Positions 19,732 through 31,642 are shown, counted from the first letter of the stretch. The stretch: 64,000 nt of DNA from Kocuria coralli (GCF_008831305.1 NZ_ML708617.1:78463-142462), one strand, 5' to 3'. A program made the numbers and translations. Notes: a model not told the origin generated them from the letters alone.

Positions 19732-20294
19732 AGTACCTGAGCCTGCGCCTCCTGCTGCTCCTGGCCGCGCTGTCCTTCACGGCCAGCTGGGCCGCGGGAA
19801 TGCTGTCCGCGCGGCTGGGAGGACCGCTGCTCTCCTTGCCCTGGGCGGCCGGGATCGCGCTGCTGGTGGAGGCGGCGGTGCTGCTGATCGTGGGACTCAA
19901 GATCCGCAAGATCCGCGACGGGGACCGCGAGGTCCGCTTGGACCGCACCTGGGGTGCTGTGACAGCATCGCTGGCGCAGGCCAATGCCGTGGTGGGCGCC
20001 ATGCTCGCCGGCTGGCACGGACTGCTCGTGGTCAGCCAGCTGACCTTGCTGTCCGTCCGGTCCCATCACGGACCGCTGTGGCTGGCCATCGGCATGACCG
20101 TCATCGGCGTCGTGCTCTGCGTGATCGGGTGGATCGTGGAGGGCTTCTGCCGGCTGCCGCCCGAGGACGACGACGAAGCCGGCGGCTCCTCGGGACGGAC
20201 CCGTCCGCGGCCCGCGCAGGAAGGCGGGATGGCCCGCACCCGAGACAATCCCCCTGCCCACCACCGTGAACTGGAGGTCTCCCCGGATGAGTGA
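19728..20294 (+). CDS. DUF3180 family membrane protein
   Basis: A 188-residue integral membrane protein with about four hydrophobic segments (residues 5-25, 35-55, 80-105 and 115-140) and a hydrophilic C-terminal tail. It matches the actinobacterial DUF3180 family, found almost always right after folK, as here with an ATGA overlap. The function is unknown. The longer frame upstream is the folK shadow. Confidence 0.85.
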   Translation: MKYLSLRLLLLLAALSFTASWAAGMLSARLGGPLLSLPWAAGIALLVEAAVLLIVGLKIRKIRDGDREVRLDRTWGAVTASLAQANAVVGAMLAGWHGLLVVSQLTLLSVRSHHGPLWLAIGMTVIGVVLCVIGWIVEGFCRLPPEDDDEAGGSSGRTRPRPAQEGGMARTRDNPPAHHRELEVSPDE

Positions 20295-20847
20295 CCCATC
20301 CGATCTGCTCACTCCGCTGCGCCCGGACGACCCGGCCGCTCGCCCCGACTCCTCACCGGGACAGGGCCAGTGGAAGGGCATCAGCCGTCGTTACATCCCG
20401 GTCCGGTTGATCAACGAGGTGATCGGAGGGGTGTTCATGCTCGCCGCCACCGGCTGGCCCGTGGTGCTCAAGCTCCTCGGCCCCTTCTCCGGCGCCTCGT
20501 GGTGGTGGCTGCTGCCCTGGCCGGCGCTCGTGCTGGTGATCACCCTGGTCAACATCATCCTGACCCCCCGACGCGTGCGCGCCCATTGCTACCGCGAGGA
20601 CCCCGATGAGTTCCTGGTCCGAAAGGGCCTGCTGGTGCGCCGGCTCGTCGTGGTCCCCTACGGCCGGATGCAGTACGTGGACGTGAACTCGGGGCCCCTC
20701 CTGCGGGCCTTCGGCCTCGCGGAGATCACCCTGCACACCGCCTCCCCCCAGACCGACACCAAGGTGCCGGGGGTCACGGCCGAGGAGGCCAACAGGTTGC
20801 GCGAACACCTCACGGAGCGCGGCGAAGATCGCCTGATCGAGCTGTGA
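20287..20847 (+). CDS. PH domain-containing membrane protein (YdbS-like)
   Basis: A 186-residue protein with two hydrophobic segments (about residues 40-60 and 70-90) followed by a bacterial PH-like (bPH2, DUF304) domain around VRKGLLVRRLVVVPYGRMQYVDV. The start at 20287 is supported by GGAGG 12 nt upstream, at 20274-20278. It slightly overlaps the DUF3180 gene and is coupled to the larger PH-domain protein by GTGA. Proteins of this pair are membrane-anchored and poorly characterised. Confidence 0.85.
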   Translation: MSDPSDLLTPLRPDDPAARPDSSPGQGQWKGISRRYIPVRLINEVIGGVFMLAATGWPVVLKLLGPFSGASWWWLLPWPALVLVITLVNIILTPRRVRAHCYREDPDEFLVRKGLLVRRLVVVPYGRMQYVDVNSGPLLRAFGLAEITLHTASPQTDTKVPGVTAEEANRLREHLTERGEDRLIEL

Positions 20848-22634
20848 GCGCCCAGGACCGGACCAGCCTCGACGCCGAGCGCGCTGACCTCCAGGGGCCC
20901 GGACCCGAGGACCGGACGGCGCCCCCGGAGGTCGAGGACGAGGGCTCCTGGCACCGGATGCACCCGCTCAGCCCCCTGGCGCGCGGCTGGATCGCCATGG
21001 TCGTCGTCATCGGCGCGTGGATGAACACGGTCGTCAACGGGCTCGTGGGCGACTTCACGGGCGACGACGGCGAGCCGGACCCGTCGTCGGACCCTCCTGC
21101 GATCCTCGACTTCTTCCTGGGCCTGCCCGAATGGGTCTTCTACGGGTCGATGGCCGCCATCGGCGCGATCATCGCGGCCCTCGGCGCCCTCTACGTGTGG
21201 TGGTTCACGCGGTACCAGGTCACGGAAACCCACGTGCGCCTGCGCACCGGCCTGGTCTTCCGGCAGGAGCGGCAGACCCGGCTGGACCGGGTCCAGGCGC
21301 TTGATATCCATCGCCCGCTGGTGCCCCGGATCCTGGGGCTGGCCGAGCTTCGGTTCGAGGTGGCCGACGCGGGGGAGACCTCCGTGACGCTGCGGTACCT
21401 CAAGCACGACCACGCGAGACGGCTCCGCAAGGAACTGCTCGGGGCCATCGGCCCCGGTGGGAAAGGCGGTGCGAGGGCTGGTGCGAAGGGCGCGGTGGCA
21501 TCGGGCACGCCCTCGCCGGGCACCGACCAGGAGGCCGGGAGCACGGCCGAGGAGAACGAGGAGGAGCTGCTCCTCTCGCTGCCGTTGCGGCGGGTGGTGC
21601 TGGCCCGCCTGCTGACCGTCTCCTTCATCGTCCTGACGGTGCTGGCCGTGGCCGCGGTGGTCCTGAGCTTCGTGTTCCCGGAGGTGATCCTCCCGATGCT
21701 GCTGGGTTTCATCCCTACCGTCCTGGCCCTGGGCGGCACGTTGCTCAAGGCCCTGGAGATCAGCTGGAGCTTCAAGATGTACCGCACCCCCGAGGGCCTG
21801 CGGCTGCGCTACGGACTGATCAACAAGACCTCCCAGACCGTGCCGACCGGGCGCATCCAGGCGCTGGCCGTCTACCGCCCCCTGCTCTGGCGCAAGGCCG
21901 GATGGTCGCTCGTGCACGTCAACGTGGCGGGATACGGGGGAGAGGCCGGCGGCGATTCCGCGGGCAACCGCTCGGTGCTGCTGCCCGTCGCCACCGACGG
22001 CGACCTGAACGTGCTCTTCCGCGAGGGCCTGCGCATCCCGCACAGCGACGACCTGACCGGCCTGGTGCTCGAGGGCCTCATGGGAGAGGGCGACGATGCG
22101 TCCCGCTTCGTCTCCTCCCCGGAACGGGTCAAGTGGGTCGCTCCGATCGTGCGCCGGCGTTACGGCTATGCGGTGACCGACCGGATGCTGCTGGCCCGCG
22201 GCGGGCGCGCCTATCGGCAGTGCTGCGTGATTCCCCACAACAAGCTGCAGTCCATCGGGGTGAGCCGGGGCCCCGTCGCCCGCCGGCTGGATCTGGCGGA
22301 CGTCTCCCTGCACTCGATCGTGGGCGCCGTGCGCCCCACGATCTACCGGATGGACTTCGCGGACGCCCAGGCGTTCGTGGCCCGGCAGCTGGAACGCGGT
22401 CGCTCGGCCCCTGTGGTCGAGGCACTGACGGAATCCCCGGCGTCGCCCTCGGACGGCCCGGCATCTCCGGCGGGCGACCTCCCGGCGCTTCCCTGGGACC
22501 GGCCGCGAGCGGAGCACCCTGCCCGGACCGAGCAGTCGCTCCCCGGCCCGGCTGAGGCCTCGCACCGGCCGGCCCCCGCCTACGGAGCGCCGGGCGTGCC
22601 GCCCGGTCTGCGTCGGCCGGGCGCATCCTCCTGA
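20844..22634 (+). CDS. Multi-PH-domain membrane protein (YdbT-like)
   Basis: A 596-residue integral membrane protein with several pairs of hydrophobic segments (about 50-70, 95-120, 250-300), interleaved with three bPH2 domains. Each domain has the pattern RLDRVQALDI, GRIQALAVYRP or NKLQSIGVSRG. The C-terminal about 70 residues are a Pro/Ala-rich tail. The GTG start overlaps the TGA of the preceding YdbS-like gene, so the two form a pair. The biological role is unknown. Confidence 0.85.
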   Translation: MSAQDRTSLDAERADLQGPGPEDRTAPPEVEDEGSWHRMHPLSPLARGWIAMVVVIGAWMNTVVNGLVGDFTGDDGEPDPSSDPPAILDFFLGLPEWVFYGSMAAIGAIIAALGALYVWWFTRYQVTETHVRLRTGLVFRQERQTRLDRVQALDIHRPLVPRILGLAELRFEVADAGETSVTLRYLKHDHARRLRKELLGAIGPGGKGGARAGAKGAVASGTPSPGTDQEAGSTAEENEEELLLSLPLRRVVLARLLTVSFIVLTVLAVAAVVLSFVFPEVILPMLLGFIPTVLALGGTLLKALEISWSFKMYRTPEGLRLRYGLINKTSQTVPTGRIQALAVYRPLLWRKAGWSLVHVNVAGYGGEAGGDSAGNRSVLLPVATDGDLNVLFREGLRIPHSDDLTGLVLEGLMGEGDDASRFVSSPERVKWVAPIVRRRYGYAVTDRMLLARGGRAYRQCCVIPHNKLQSIGVSRGPVARRLDLADVSLHSIVGAVRPTIYRMDFADAQAFVARQLERGRSAPVVEALTESPASPSDGPASPAGDLPALPWDRPRAEHPARTEQSLPGPAEASHRPAPAYGAPGVPPGLRRPGASS

Positions 22635-22723
22635 CCGGTCGACCTGCCCGGACCGCCCCTGGTCCGATCACCCTGCCCCGGTAGCCCCGATCCGGCGGAG
22701 CCCGCCGTGAGTACACTGACCTG

Positions 22724-22786
22724 ATGCCCGCGGGCTTCGTCACGGGCCCGAGACCACGCGTTCGAACGTCAGGAGCTGCGCAGTGA
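22724..22786 (+). CDS. Possible 20-codon leader ORF before panC fusion
   Basis: The ATG at 22724 lies 6 nt after TACACT (22712-22717), the same geometry as other leaderless starts here. The frame encodes 20 residues (beginning MPAGFVTG, Arg/Pro-rich later) and its TGA overlaps the GTG start of the PanC fusion. If the transcript begins at the ATG, this short ORF would be translated first and could couple translation to the main gene. It is an inference from geometry only. Confidence 0.35.
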   Translation: MPAGFVTGPRPRVRTSGAAQ

Positions 22787-24585
22787 CCACACCATCGAAC
22801 AGGCCCGGCCGGCTGGGCGTGGGGGTCATCGGCGCCGGAAGGGTCGGGGCCGTGCTGGGCGCGGCGCTGCGGGCCGCCGGGCACGCGGTGGTGGGTGTCA
22901 GCGCCGTCTCGGACGCCTCCCGGGAACGCGCCGAGCTCCTGCTCCCGGAGGTCCCGGTCCTGACCGTCCCGGAGGTCGTGGAACGCGCCGAACTGGTGCT
23001 GCTGGCCGTCCCGGACGACCAGCTGCCGGACCTGGTCGGCGGCCTGGCGGAGGCCGGGCACTGGCAGGCAGGCCAGCTTGTGGTCCACGTGGCCGGACGG
23101 TGGGGGACCTCCGTGCTCGAACCCGCCCGCGGAAGCGGCGTGATCCCCCTGGCGATCCACCCGGCCATGACCTTCACGGGGATGTCCATGGACCTGGACC
23201 GGCTGGCGGACTGCTCGTTCGGCGTCACCGCACCCGCCGCGGTCCTGCCCATCGCCCAGGCGCTCGTCGTCGAGATGGGCGGCGAGCCCGTGGTGATCCC
23301 CGAGGCCGACCGCACGCTCTATCACGCGGGCCTGACGCACGGGGCGAACCACCTGACCACGGTGGTGGGCCAGGCGATCCAGGTGCTCGGCGGGATCGGC
23401 GTCGAACAGCCCTCCCGGGTGCTCGGCGCCCTGACCCGCGCGAGCCTCGACAACGCCCTGACTGCCGGGGAGACCGCCCTAACCGGCCCCGTCTCCCGGG
23501 GCGACGCCGGAACGGTGCGCGAGCACCGCCTGGCACTGGCCGAAGAGGCCCTGGCCACCGGACAGGACGACGTCCTGCGCGCCTACGCCGACCTGGCGAG
23601 GGTTACCGCGGACCGGGCACTGGCCCGCGGACGACTCGACCCAGCCGCGTACCAGGCCGTGATCGAGGCGCTGGGCCCGGCGCCCCAGCACCTGCCCGAG
23701 GCCCCACGGGTGCCGGCCCGTCAGGACGGCCCGGTGATCGTCACGGACCCCGCGGAGTTCCGCGCGCTGCTGCGCAACCGCTCGGCGGAGGCGGGGCCGG
23801 GCGCCACCGTGGGCCTGGTGCCGACCATGGGAGCACTGCACGACGGGCACGGCCACATGGTGCGGCAGGCCCGGGAGGAGAACGACGTGCTGGCCGTCTC
23901 CGTCTTCGTCAACCCGCTCCAGTTCGGCCCCCATGAGGACTTCTCGCGCTACCCCGCGGACCTGGAGGCCGACGTCGCGCGGCTGGCCGGGCTCGGCGCG
24001 GACATCGTCTTCGCCCCGAGCGTCGAGCAGATGTACCCCGGGGGACTGCCCCTGGTCCGCGTGAGCTCGGGCGAGCTCGGCACCCGGCTGGAGGGAGGCT
24101 CCCGGCCCGGGCACTTCGACGGCGTGCTGACCGTGGTGGCCAAACTGTTCGCCCTGGCCGGCGGGACCGGGCGGCCGCTGCGGGCCTACTTCGGCCAGAA
24201 GGACGCCCAGCAACTGCTGATCGTCGACCGTATGGTCCGGGACCTCAACCTGGACGTCGAGGTCCGGCCCGTGCCGATCGTGCGCGCTCCCGACGGCCTC
24301 GCGCTGTCCTCCCGCAACGCCTACCTCGGCGACGACGAGCGCACGGCCGCCCTGGTCCTGCCCCGCACCCTGCAGCGGCTCGCCACCCGGGAGATCACCG
24401 TCGACCAGGCCCGCCGGGAGATCGCGGCGCAGCCTATCGGCGTAGGGTCGCGGACCGTGGAACTGGACTACCTGGTGGTCGTCGACCCCGCCACCCTCGA
24501 GGAGGCCGCCCCCGCTCCGGGCGCCCTGGCGCTCGTCGCCGCTCATGTGGGGGACACGCGCCTGATCGACAACCTGCGGCTGTGA
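22783..24585 (+). CDS. panC: Rossmann/DUF2520 domain fused to pantothenate synthetase
   Basis: A 600-residue fusion. Residues about 9-290 hold a Rossmann fold ([20 protein letters not shown]) and the DUF2520 C-terminal domain, a family resembling ketopantoate reductase and usually encoded next to panC in actinobacteria. Residues about 310-600 are a complete PanC, which joins pantoate and beta-alanine using ATP. It shows [11 protein letters not shown] near 346, FVNPLQFG and SSRNAYL. The start is a GTG with AGGAG 7 nt upstream. No stop separates the halves. The DUF2520 half may supply pantoate, which is an inference. Confidence 0.9.
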   Translation: MTTPSNRPGRLGVGVIGAGRVGAVLGAALRAAGHAVVGVSAVSDASRERAELLLPEVPVLTVPEVVERAELVLLAVPDDQLPDLVGGLAEAGHWQAGQLVVHVAGRWGTSVLEPARGSGVIPLAIHPAMTFTGMSMDLDRLADCSFGVTAPAAVLPIAQALVVEMGGEPVVIPEADRTLYHAGLTHGANHLTTVVGQAIQVLGGIGVEQPSRVLGALTRASLDNALTAGETALTGPVSRGDAGTVREHRLALAEEALATGQDDVLRAYADLARVTADRALARGRLDPAAYQAVIEALGPAPQHLPEAPRVPARQDGPVIVTDPAEFRALLRNRSAEAGPGATVGLVPTMGALHDGHGHMVRQAREENDVLAVSVFVNPLQFGPHEDFSRYPADLEADVARLAGLGADIVFAPSVEQMYPGGLPLVRVSSGELGTRLEGGSRPGHFDGVLTVVAKLFALAGGTGRPLRAYFGQKDAQQLLIVDRMVRDLNLDVEVRPVPIVRAPDGLALSSRNAYLGDDERTAALVLPRTLQRLATREITVDQARREIAAQPIGVGSRTVELDYLVVVDPATLEEAAPAPGALALVAAHVGDTRLIDNLRL

Positions 24586-24643
24586 GCAAGGCAGCGCCTG
24601 CCGCGTACTGCTCACCGGGCACGGACCGTTACCATGGGTCACC

Positions 24644-26194
24644 GTGACCACGCCAGAAGAATCCCAGAACCTCGCCGTCGTCCAGGGCGGATCCGAGCCC
24701 GCGAAACCCGCTGCGGTGACCGACGAACAGATGGAGTTCCGCCTGGCCAAGCGTCAGGCGCTGCTGGATTCCGGCCGCGAGGCCTACCCGGTGACGGTTC
24801 CGCGGACGCACACCATCCCGCAGGTCCGCGAGACCTGGGGGCACCTGGAAGCCGGTGAGGAGACGGACGAGGTCGTCTCCGTGACCGGTCGTGTGGTCTT
24901 CGTGCGCAACACGGGCAAGCTGTGCTTCGCGGCCATCCAGGACGGCGACGGCGTCCAGCTCCAGCTGATGCTCTCCCTGGCCGTGGTCGGCGAGGATTCC
25001 CTGGGCGAGTGGAAGAACCTGGTCGACCTGGGCGACTTCGTCTCGGCCACCGGCCGGGTGATCTGCTCCCGGCGCGGTGAGCTGTCCATCATGGTCGGCG
25101 ACTGGCAGATGGCCTCCAAGGCCCTGCGCCCCCTGCCCAACCTGTACGAGGGCAGCGAGCTGAACGAGGAGACCCGCGTACGTCAGCGCTACCTCGACCT
25201 CCTGGTGCGCCAGCAGGCCCGCGACGTCGTGCGTACCCGGGCCACCATCATCAAGACCGTGCGCCGCACGCTCGAGGACTCCGGTTATCTCGAGATCGAG
25301 ACGCCGGTGCTGCAGCTGGTGCACGGCGGGGCCACGGCGCGGCCGTTCGAGACCCACCTCAACGCCTTCGACCAGCCGATGACCCTGCGCATCGCCACGG
25401 AGCTGTTCCTCAAGCGCGCCGTCGTGGGCGGCGTGGAGCGCGTGTTCGAGATCGGGCGGGTCTTCCGCAACGAAGGCGTGGATTCCACCCACAGCCCCGA
25501 GTTCACCACGCTGGAGGCCTACGAGGCCTGGGGCGACCAGTTCACCATGGCCCGGCTGATCCAGGAGATCATCGTGGCCTGCGCCGAGGCACTGGGCATC
25601 GACGGCCCGGTGGAGACGGCCAAGGGCCAGATCGACCTGCACGGCGAATGGTCCTGGCTGGGTGTCTACCCCGGGCTGTCGGAGGTCGTGGGGCAGCCCA
25701 TCACCCCGCAGACCCCGGCCGAGCAGTTGCGCCGTATCGCCGCGGAGCACGAGATCTCCGTGAAGCCGGAGTGGGGCGCCGAAAAGCTCGTCGTCGAGTT
25801 GTTCGGGGAAATCGTGGAGCCGACGCTGATTCAGCCCACATTCGTCTACGATTACCCGCCCTCGGCCCAGCCCCTCTCGCGGCCGCACCGCTCGGAGCCC
25901 GATGTGATTGAGGCATGGGATTTGATTATCGGGGGTATGGAACGCGGCACCGCTTTCTCCGAACTCATCGATCCGGTTATTCAGCGCGAGCGTCTGGCCG
26001 AGCAGTCCAGAATGGCCGCCGCCGGCGACGACGAAGCCATGCAATTGGATGAAGATTTCCTGCGTGCCCTGGAACACGGTGCACCCCCAATGGGCGGGCT
26101 CGGCCTCGGGGTGGATCGCCTGATCATGTTGTTCACCGATCTCGGTATTCGGGAAACGATCCTGTTCCCGCTCATGAAGCCTGAGAAGGACTGA
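24644..26194 (+). CDS. lysS: Lysine--tRNA ligase (class II)
   Basis: A 516-residue class II synthetase charging tRNA-Lys. The N-terminal OB-fold anticodon-binding domain (about 60-170) includes VTGRVVFVRNTGKLCFAAIQDG. The class II core contains the motif 2 region FEIGRVFRNEGVDSTHSPEF and the C-terminal motif 3 GLGLGVDRLIMLFT. The GTG start lies 8 nt after TACCAT. Codon composition shifts to slightly lower GC in the last 300 bp, without any frame disruption. Confidence 0.96.
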   Translation: MTTPEESQNLAVVQGGSEPAKPAAVTDEQMEFRLAKRQALLDSGREAYPVTVPRTHTIPQVRETWGHLEAGEETDEVVSVTGRVVFVRNTGKLCFAAIQDGDGVQLQLMLSLAVVGEDSLGEWKNLVDLGDFVSATGRVICSRRGELSIMVGDWQMASKALRPLPNLYEGSELNEETRVRQRYLDLLVRQQARDVVRTRATIIKTVRRTLEDSGYLEIETPVLQLVHGGATARPFETHLNAFDQPMTLRIATELFLKRAVVGGVERVFEIGRVFRNEGVDSTHSPEFTTLEAYEAWGDQFTMARLIQEIIVACAEALGIDGPVETAKGQIDLHGEWSWLGVYPGLSEVVGQPITPQTPAEQLRRIAAEHEISVKPEWGAEKLVVELFGEIVEPTLIQPTFVYDYPPSAQPLSRPHRSEPDVIEAWDLIIGGMERGTAFSELIDPVIQRERLAEQSRMAAAGDDEAMQLDEDFLRALEHGAPPMGGLGLGVDRLIMLFTDLGIRETILFPLMKPEKD

Positions 26195-26197
26195 CCC

Positions 26198-26437
26198 ATG
26201 ATGGACTATCTTGCCGTTCTGCTGCCTTCGATCGGCGTCGGGCTCGTCTTCTGGTTCGTCATGCGTTCCGTCATGCGAGCCGACCGCGGCGAGCGAGCCG
26301 CGGAGAAGGCCGCGCGGGACGATGCGGAGCAGTGGTACGAACAGGTGCGCGCCCGGGAGGGCCACGACCTGGCGGAACCGCAGCGTCCTGCTGATTCCGA
26401 CCGGAAACGCACTAAGGAAGAGCGCGGCGGAGAATAA
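26198..26437 (+). CDS. Small membrane-anchored hypothetical protein
   Basis: A 79-residue protein with one N-terminal membrane helix (YLAVLLPSIGVGLVFWFVM) and a charged, helical cytoplasmic tail rich in Arg, Glu and Ala. It starts 3 bp after lysS and probably shares its transcript. A similar small protein is common after lysS in related actinobacteria. Function unknown. ATG is doubled at 26198 and 26201. Confidence 0.75.
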   Translation: MMDYLAVLLPSIGVGLVFWFVMRSVMRADRGERAAEKAARDDAEQWYEQVRAREGHDLAEPQRPADSDRKRTKEERGGE

Positions 26438-26633
26438 TCGCTTTCGGTGAAACTCCGGCCTCGCCTAGCCTGCGGCGGCCATAAGGCCCTTCTTCGCTGG
26501 AAATCATGTGTTCTCCTACGGATGAGTTCTCCGTCACGGCCCGAAGTTGAGAATTTCCTGACAATGCCTATGCTTGGCTACTGGCTAATTGCGTAAGCCC
26601 GGCAATGGGTTTACCGTGGCCGTTAACGGGGGC

Positions 26634-26663
26634 GTTCATCAGTGGGCCTTACCACTGATGAGC
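26634..26663 (+). other. Hairpin in the lsr2 upstream region
   Basis: A stem of about 12 bp (TCATCAGTGG pairs with CCACTGATGA, extended by a G-T and a G-C pair) with the 6-nt loop GCCTTA. It lies 53 bp before the lsr2 ATG, in a 278-bp gap that is AT-richer than its surroundings. It may be a 5' UTR structure or an autoregulatory site. No riboswitch class is recognised. Confidence 0.45.
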
Positions 26664-26715
26664 CCGCAACCCTTGCGACCCTCGACCCTCGATCAATTAC
26701 GGGAGAGATCCACAG

Positions 26716-27063
26716 ATGGCACAGACAGTAAAGATCATTCTCGAGGACGATCTCGACGGTGGTTCCGCCGACGAAACCATTCGTTTCGGACTGGACGGCA
26801 ATAGCTACGAGATCGACCTCTCCAGCGCCAACGCCGACAAGCTGCGCGGAGCGATCCGCCCCTTCGTCGCCAAGGCCCGTCGCTCCACCGTTGCCAACAA
26901 GGGCCGCGGCGGAAACACTCGCGCCGCATCCTCCTCGTCGACCCGCGGCAACCCGGATACCCCGAAGATCCGTGAATGGGCCAAGGAGAACGGCTACAAC
27001 GTCTCCGACCGTGGCCGCATCCACCAGGAGATCCAGGACGCCTATTACGCAGCCCACAAGTGA
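26716..27063 (+). CDS. lsr2: Lsr2 family nucleoid-associated protein
   Basis: A 115-residue histone-like protein that bridges AT-rich DNA and silences acquired genes. The N-terminal oligomerisation domain begins AQTVKIILEDDLDGG and includes FGLDGNSYEIDLS. A flexible Ser/Arg/Gly linker (70-90) leads to the C-terminal domain with the RGR minor-groove motif (VSDRGRIHQEIQDAY). Ribosome binding site GGGAGAGA precedes the ATG. It is relevant to the AT-rich orphan gene at 52720 in the same window, which it would be expected to bind. Confidence 0.95.
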   Translation: MAQTVKIILEDDLDGGSADETIRFGLDGNSYEIDLSSANADKLRGAIRPFVAKARRSTVANKGRGGNTRAASSSSTRGNPDTPKIREWAKENGYNVSDRGRIHQEIQDAYYAAHK

Positions 27064-27186
27064 CCGGTGCGGTGGCGCAGCGATCTTCGCGGCGCCACCG
27101 GAAGCTCACGGAGAGCCGCCGTCGCAGCCCGGGTTCGGGTCCCGGCCAGGGACTCGTCCAACGGGGACCCGAGGGGAACTGACTGC

Positions 27187-27230
27187 GAAAAGGGCCGGAT
27201 GAACAAGGACTTGTTCATCCGGCCCTTTTC
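27187..27230. terminator. Strong bidirectional hairpin after lsr2
   Basis: The inverted repeat has two perfect 20-bp arms (left GAAAAGGGCCGGATGAACAA) around the loop GGAC at 27207-27210. The run of A on the left and T on the right make it a terminator in both directions. It lies about 120 bp after the lsr2 stop. The rest of the 306-bp lsr2-clpC gap holds the clpC promoter region and no gene that I can support. Confidence 0.85.
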
Positions 27231-27290
27231 CGCGCTCGGTGAAGGGCGAATTCCGCAGCCCGCCGGGCCGGGGATCTTGCGCCGGCATCC

Positions 27291-27310
27291 TTCTCGCCAG
27301 TGGCGAACAG
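27291..27310. promoter_or_regulatory. Putative ClgR operator upstream of clpC
   Basis: The inverted repeat TCGCC-AGT-GGCGA (27294-27306) lies in TTCTCGCCAGTGGCGAACAG. It resembles the CGC-N5-6-GCG core recognised by ClgR, the known activator of clpC and clpP in actinobacteria, with one position off from the published consensus as I recall it. It is located 60-80 bp before the clpC ATG, consistent with an activator site. Confidence 0.45.
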
Positions 27311-27369
27311 TAGGGGAAAGGGCTATCCGCGTGCGTAGCATCTTCGTGACGATCAACTGAGGAGTATCC

Positions 27370-30003
<2,634 letters not shown>

Positions 30004-30020
30004 TCGAGAGTCTGACGTGA

Positions 30021-30050
30021 GAAGGGCCGCACCCCCGGGTGCGGCCCTTC
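30021..30050 (+). terminator. Intrinsic terminator of clpC
   Basis: A hairpin with 14-bp perfect arms (GAAGGGCCGCACCC and its complement), closed over CC, 17 bp after the clpC stop and ending in CCCTTCC. It separates clpC from the acetyltransferase gene. Confidence 0.85.
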
Positions 30051-30071
30051 CGCTGTGCCTAGACTTGCCTG

Positions 30072-30593
30072 ATGACCACCTCCCGTATCGTCCTGCGCCC
30101 GGCCACGACCGATGATGTGCCCGGTATCAAAGCACTCGTGGCGCCCCTCGCGGACTCCGGCGTCCTGGTGATCAAGGAGACGGTGGCCTACTACGAGGGC
30201 ATCCAGGAGTTCGTGGTCGCCGAGCAGGTCAAGGACGGCCAGGCGCGCCTGGTGGGCTGCGGTGCCCTCCACGTGATGTGGCAGGACCTGGCCGAGATCC
30301 GCACGCTGGCCACGGATTTGTCCGAACGCGGGCAGGGGATCGGCGGCAAGCTGGTCACCGAGCTGCTGCGCCGGGCCCGTGGGGTGGGGGTCGACCGGGT
30401 CTTCTGCCTGACCTTCGAGGTCTCGTTCTTCCGCAGCCACGGCTTCGAGGTCATGGCCAACCAGGACCAGATCGACCCGGAGGTCTTCGCCGAGCTGCTG
30501 CGCTCGCATGACGAGGGCGTGGCCGAATACCTGGATCTGGCCCGGGTCAAGCCCAATACCTTGGGCAACACCCGCATGATCCTCGACCTCTGA
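30072..30593 (+). CDS. Amino-acid N-acetyltransferase (GNAT family)
   Basis: A 173-residue GNAT acetyltransferase with the acetyl-CoA pyrophosphate-binding segment LSERGQGIGGKLV (near residue 86-98). It resembles the short actinobacterial N-acetylglutamate synthases, which make the first intermediate of arginine synthesis, for example in CGALHVMWQDLAEIRTLA and VFCLTFEVSFFRSHGF. The ATG is 6 nt after TAGACT (30060-30065), a leaderless geometry. The substrate assignment is by family resemblance only. Confidence 0.8.
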   Translation: MTTSRIVLRPATTDDVPGIKALVAPLADSGVLVIKETVAYYEGIQEFVVAEQVKDGQARLVGCGALHVMWQDLAEIRTLATDLSERGQGIGGKLVTELLRRARGVGVDRVFCLTFEVSFFRSHGFEVMANQDQIDPEVFAELLRSHDEGVAEYLDLARVKPNTLGNTRMILDL

Positions 30594-30654
30594 CCGGCCG
30601 GGCGCGGCGATAAGCCGGCGGTAACCCGATCAGAGGCCGGTGGGAAGTGAGCGC

Positions 30655-31635
30655 TCAGGGGAGAGCGATCCCTCCATCCGTGCGGACTGCCAGGCCATCG
30701 GCCACCAGCCCGTCCACGGCACGGCGGCGCTGCTGCTCGGGGGCATCCAGCGACAGGAGTTTTTCCAAGGGCTTCTCCGCACCGCGGGCCAGGGGCACGG
30801 AGCCGTCGATGCGGATCTCGTGTGCGACGGTCAGCCAGTCCTCGGGGACGGCGGCGTCGGCCCCGCGGAGCACTGCCATCACCGCCCCGCGTACCTGGCG
30901 GTCGGTCCCGTGCCAGGCCTGGCCTCGCGGCGCGACGGCGGGCGGCGGCGATCCCGCGGCCAGCCACGCGCAATCGGCCGACACCGGGCATTCGTGGCAC
31001 CTAGGGGATCTGGCCGTGCACACGAGCGCGCCCAGTTCCATGACCGCCTGGTTCCAGCGCACAGAGAGTTTGCGGTCCTCGGGCATGAGGTCCTCCGCCA
31101 GCCGGGTCTCCGCCGCGGACAGGGACTTCCCGGGCAGGGCGACGCCGGAGACCACCCTCGCGTGCACCCTGCGGATATTGGTGTCGATCACGGTCTGCCG
31201 GCCGCCGAAGGCGAAGACCGTCACGGCCGCAGCCGTGTAGGACCCGATGCCCGGCAGGGCCAGGAGGGCGGCGTGATCGTCGGGGACCTGACCGCCGTGA
31301 TGATCCCTGATCGCCTGGGCCGCCGCCTGCAGGCGCAGTGCGCGCCGCGGATAGCCCAGCCGGTCCCAGGCCCGCAGCACGTCGGCGGTGGCCGCCTCCG
31401 CCAGGTCGGCGGGGGTGGGCCACCTGCGCATCCACTCCAGCCATCGTGGCAGGACGCGGACCACGGGGGTCTGCTGCAGCATGATCTCCGAGACCAGGAT
31501 TCCCCACGGGGAGCAGTCGGGATCCCGCCAGGGGAGGTCGCGATGGGCGCCGGCGTACCACTCCGTGATCGCCCGGTGGAGCCTGTGCGCGACCTCGGGG
31601 GTTACCGGTGTGGGCGAGGTGTGCACGGGGGTCAT
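30655..31635 (-). CDS. mutY: A/G-specific adenine glycosylase
   Basis: A 326-residue base-excision enzyme that removes adenine mispaired with 8-oxoguanine. It shows the HhH-GPD fold (EIMLQQTPVVRVLPRW, then LPGIGSYTAAAV and the catalytic Asp in the segment VIDTNIRRVHARV). A 4Fe-4S loop has the spacing C-X6-C-X2-C-X5-C in VCTARSPRCHECPVSADC. The ATG at 31635 lies 7 nt after TACAGT, which favours it over the GTG 9 nt upstream (31644). It is convergent with the acetyltransferase gene (61 bp). Confidence 0.94.
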   Translation of the reverse strand: MTPVHTSPTPVTPEVAHRLHRAITEWYAGAHRDLPWRDPDCSPWGILVSEIMLQQTPVVRVLPRWLEWMRRWPTPADLAEAATADVLRAWDRLGYPRRALRLQAAAQAIRDHHGGQVPDDHAALLALPGIGSYTAAAVTVFAFGGRQTVIDTNIRRVHARVVSGVALPGKSLSAAETRLAEDLMPEDRKLSVRWNQAVMELGALVCTARSPRCHECPVSADCAWLAAGSPPPAVAPRGQAWHGTDRQVRGAVMAVLRGADAAVPEDWLTVAHEIRIDGSVPLARGAEKPLEKLLSLDAPEQQRRRAVDGLVADGLAVRTDGGIALP

Positions 31636-31642
31636 CGTCACC

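Noticed and set aside
27067-27360. 97-codon frame between lsr2 and clpC
   Set aside because: It runs through the perfect terminator hairpin and the clpC control region, and has no ribosome binding site or recognisable domain.
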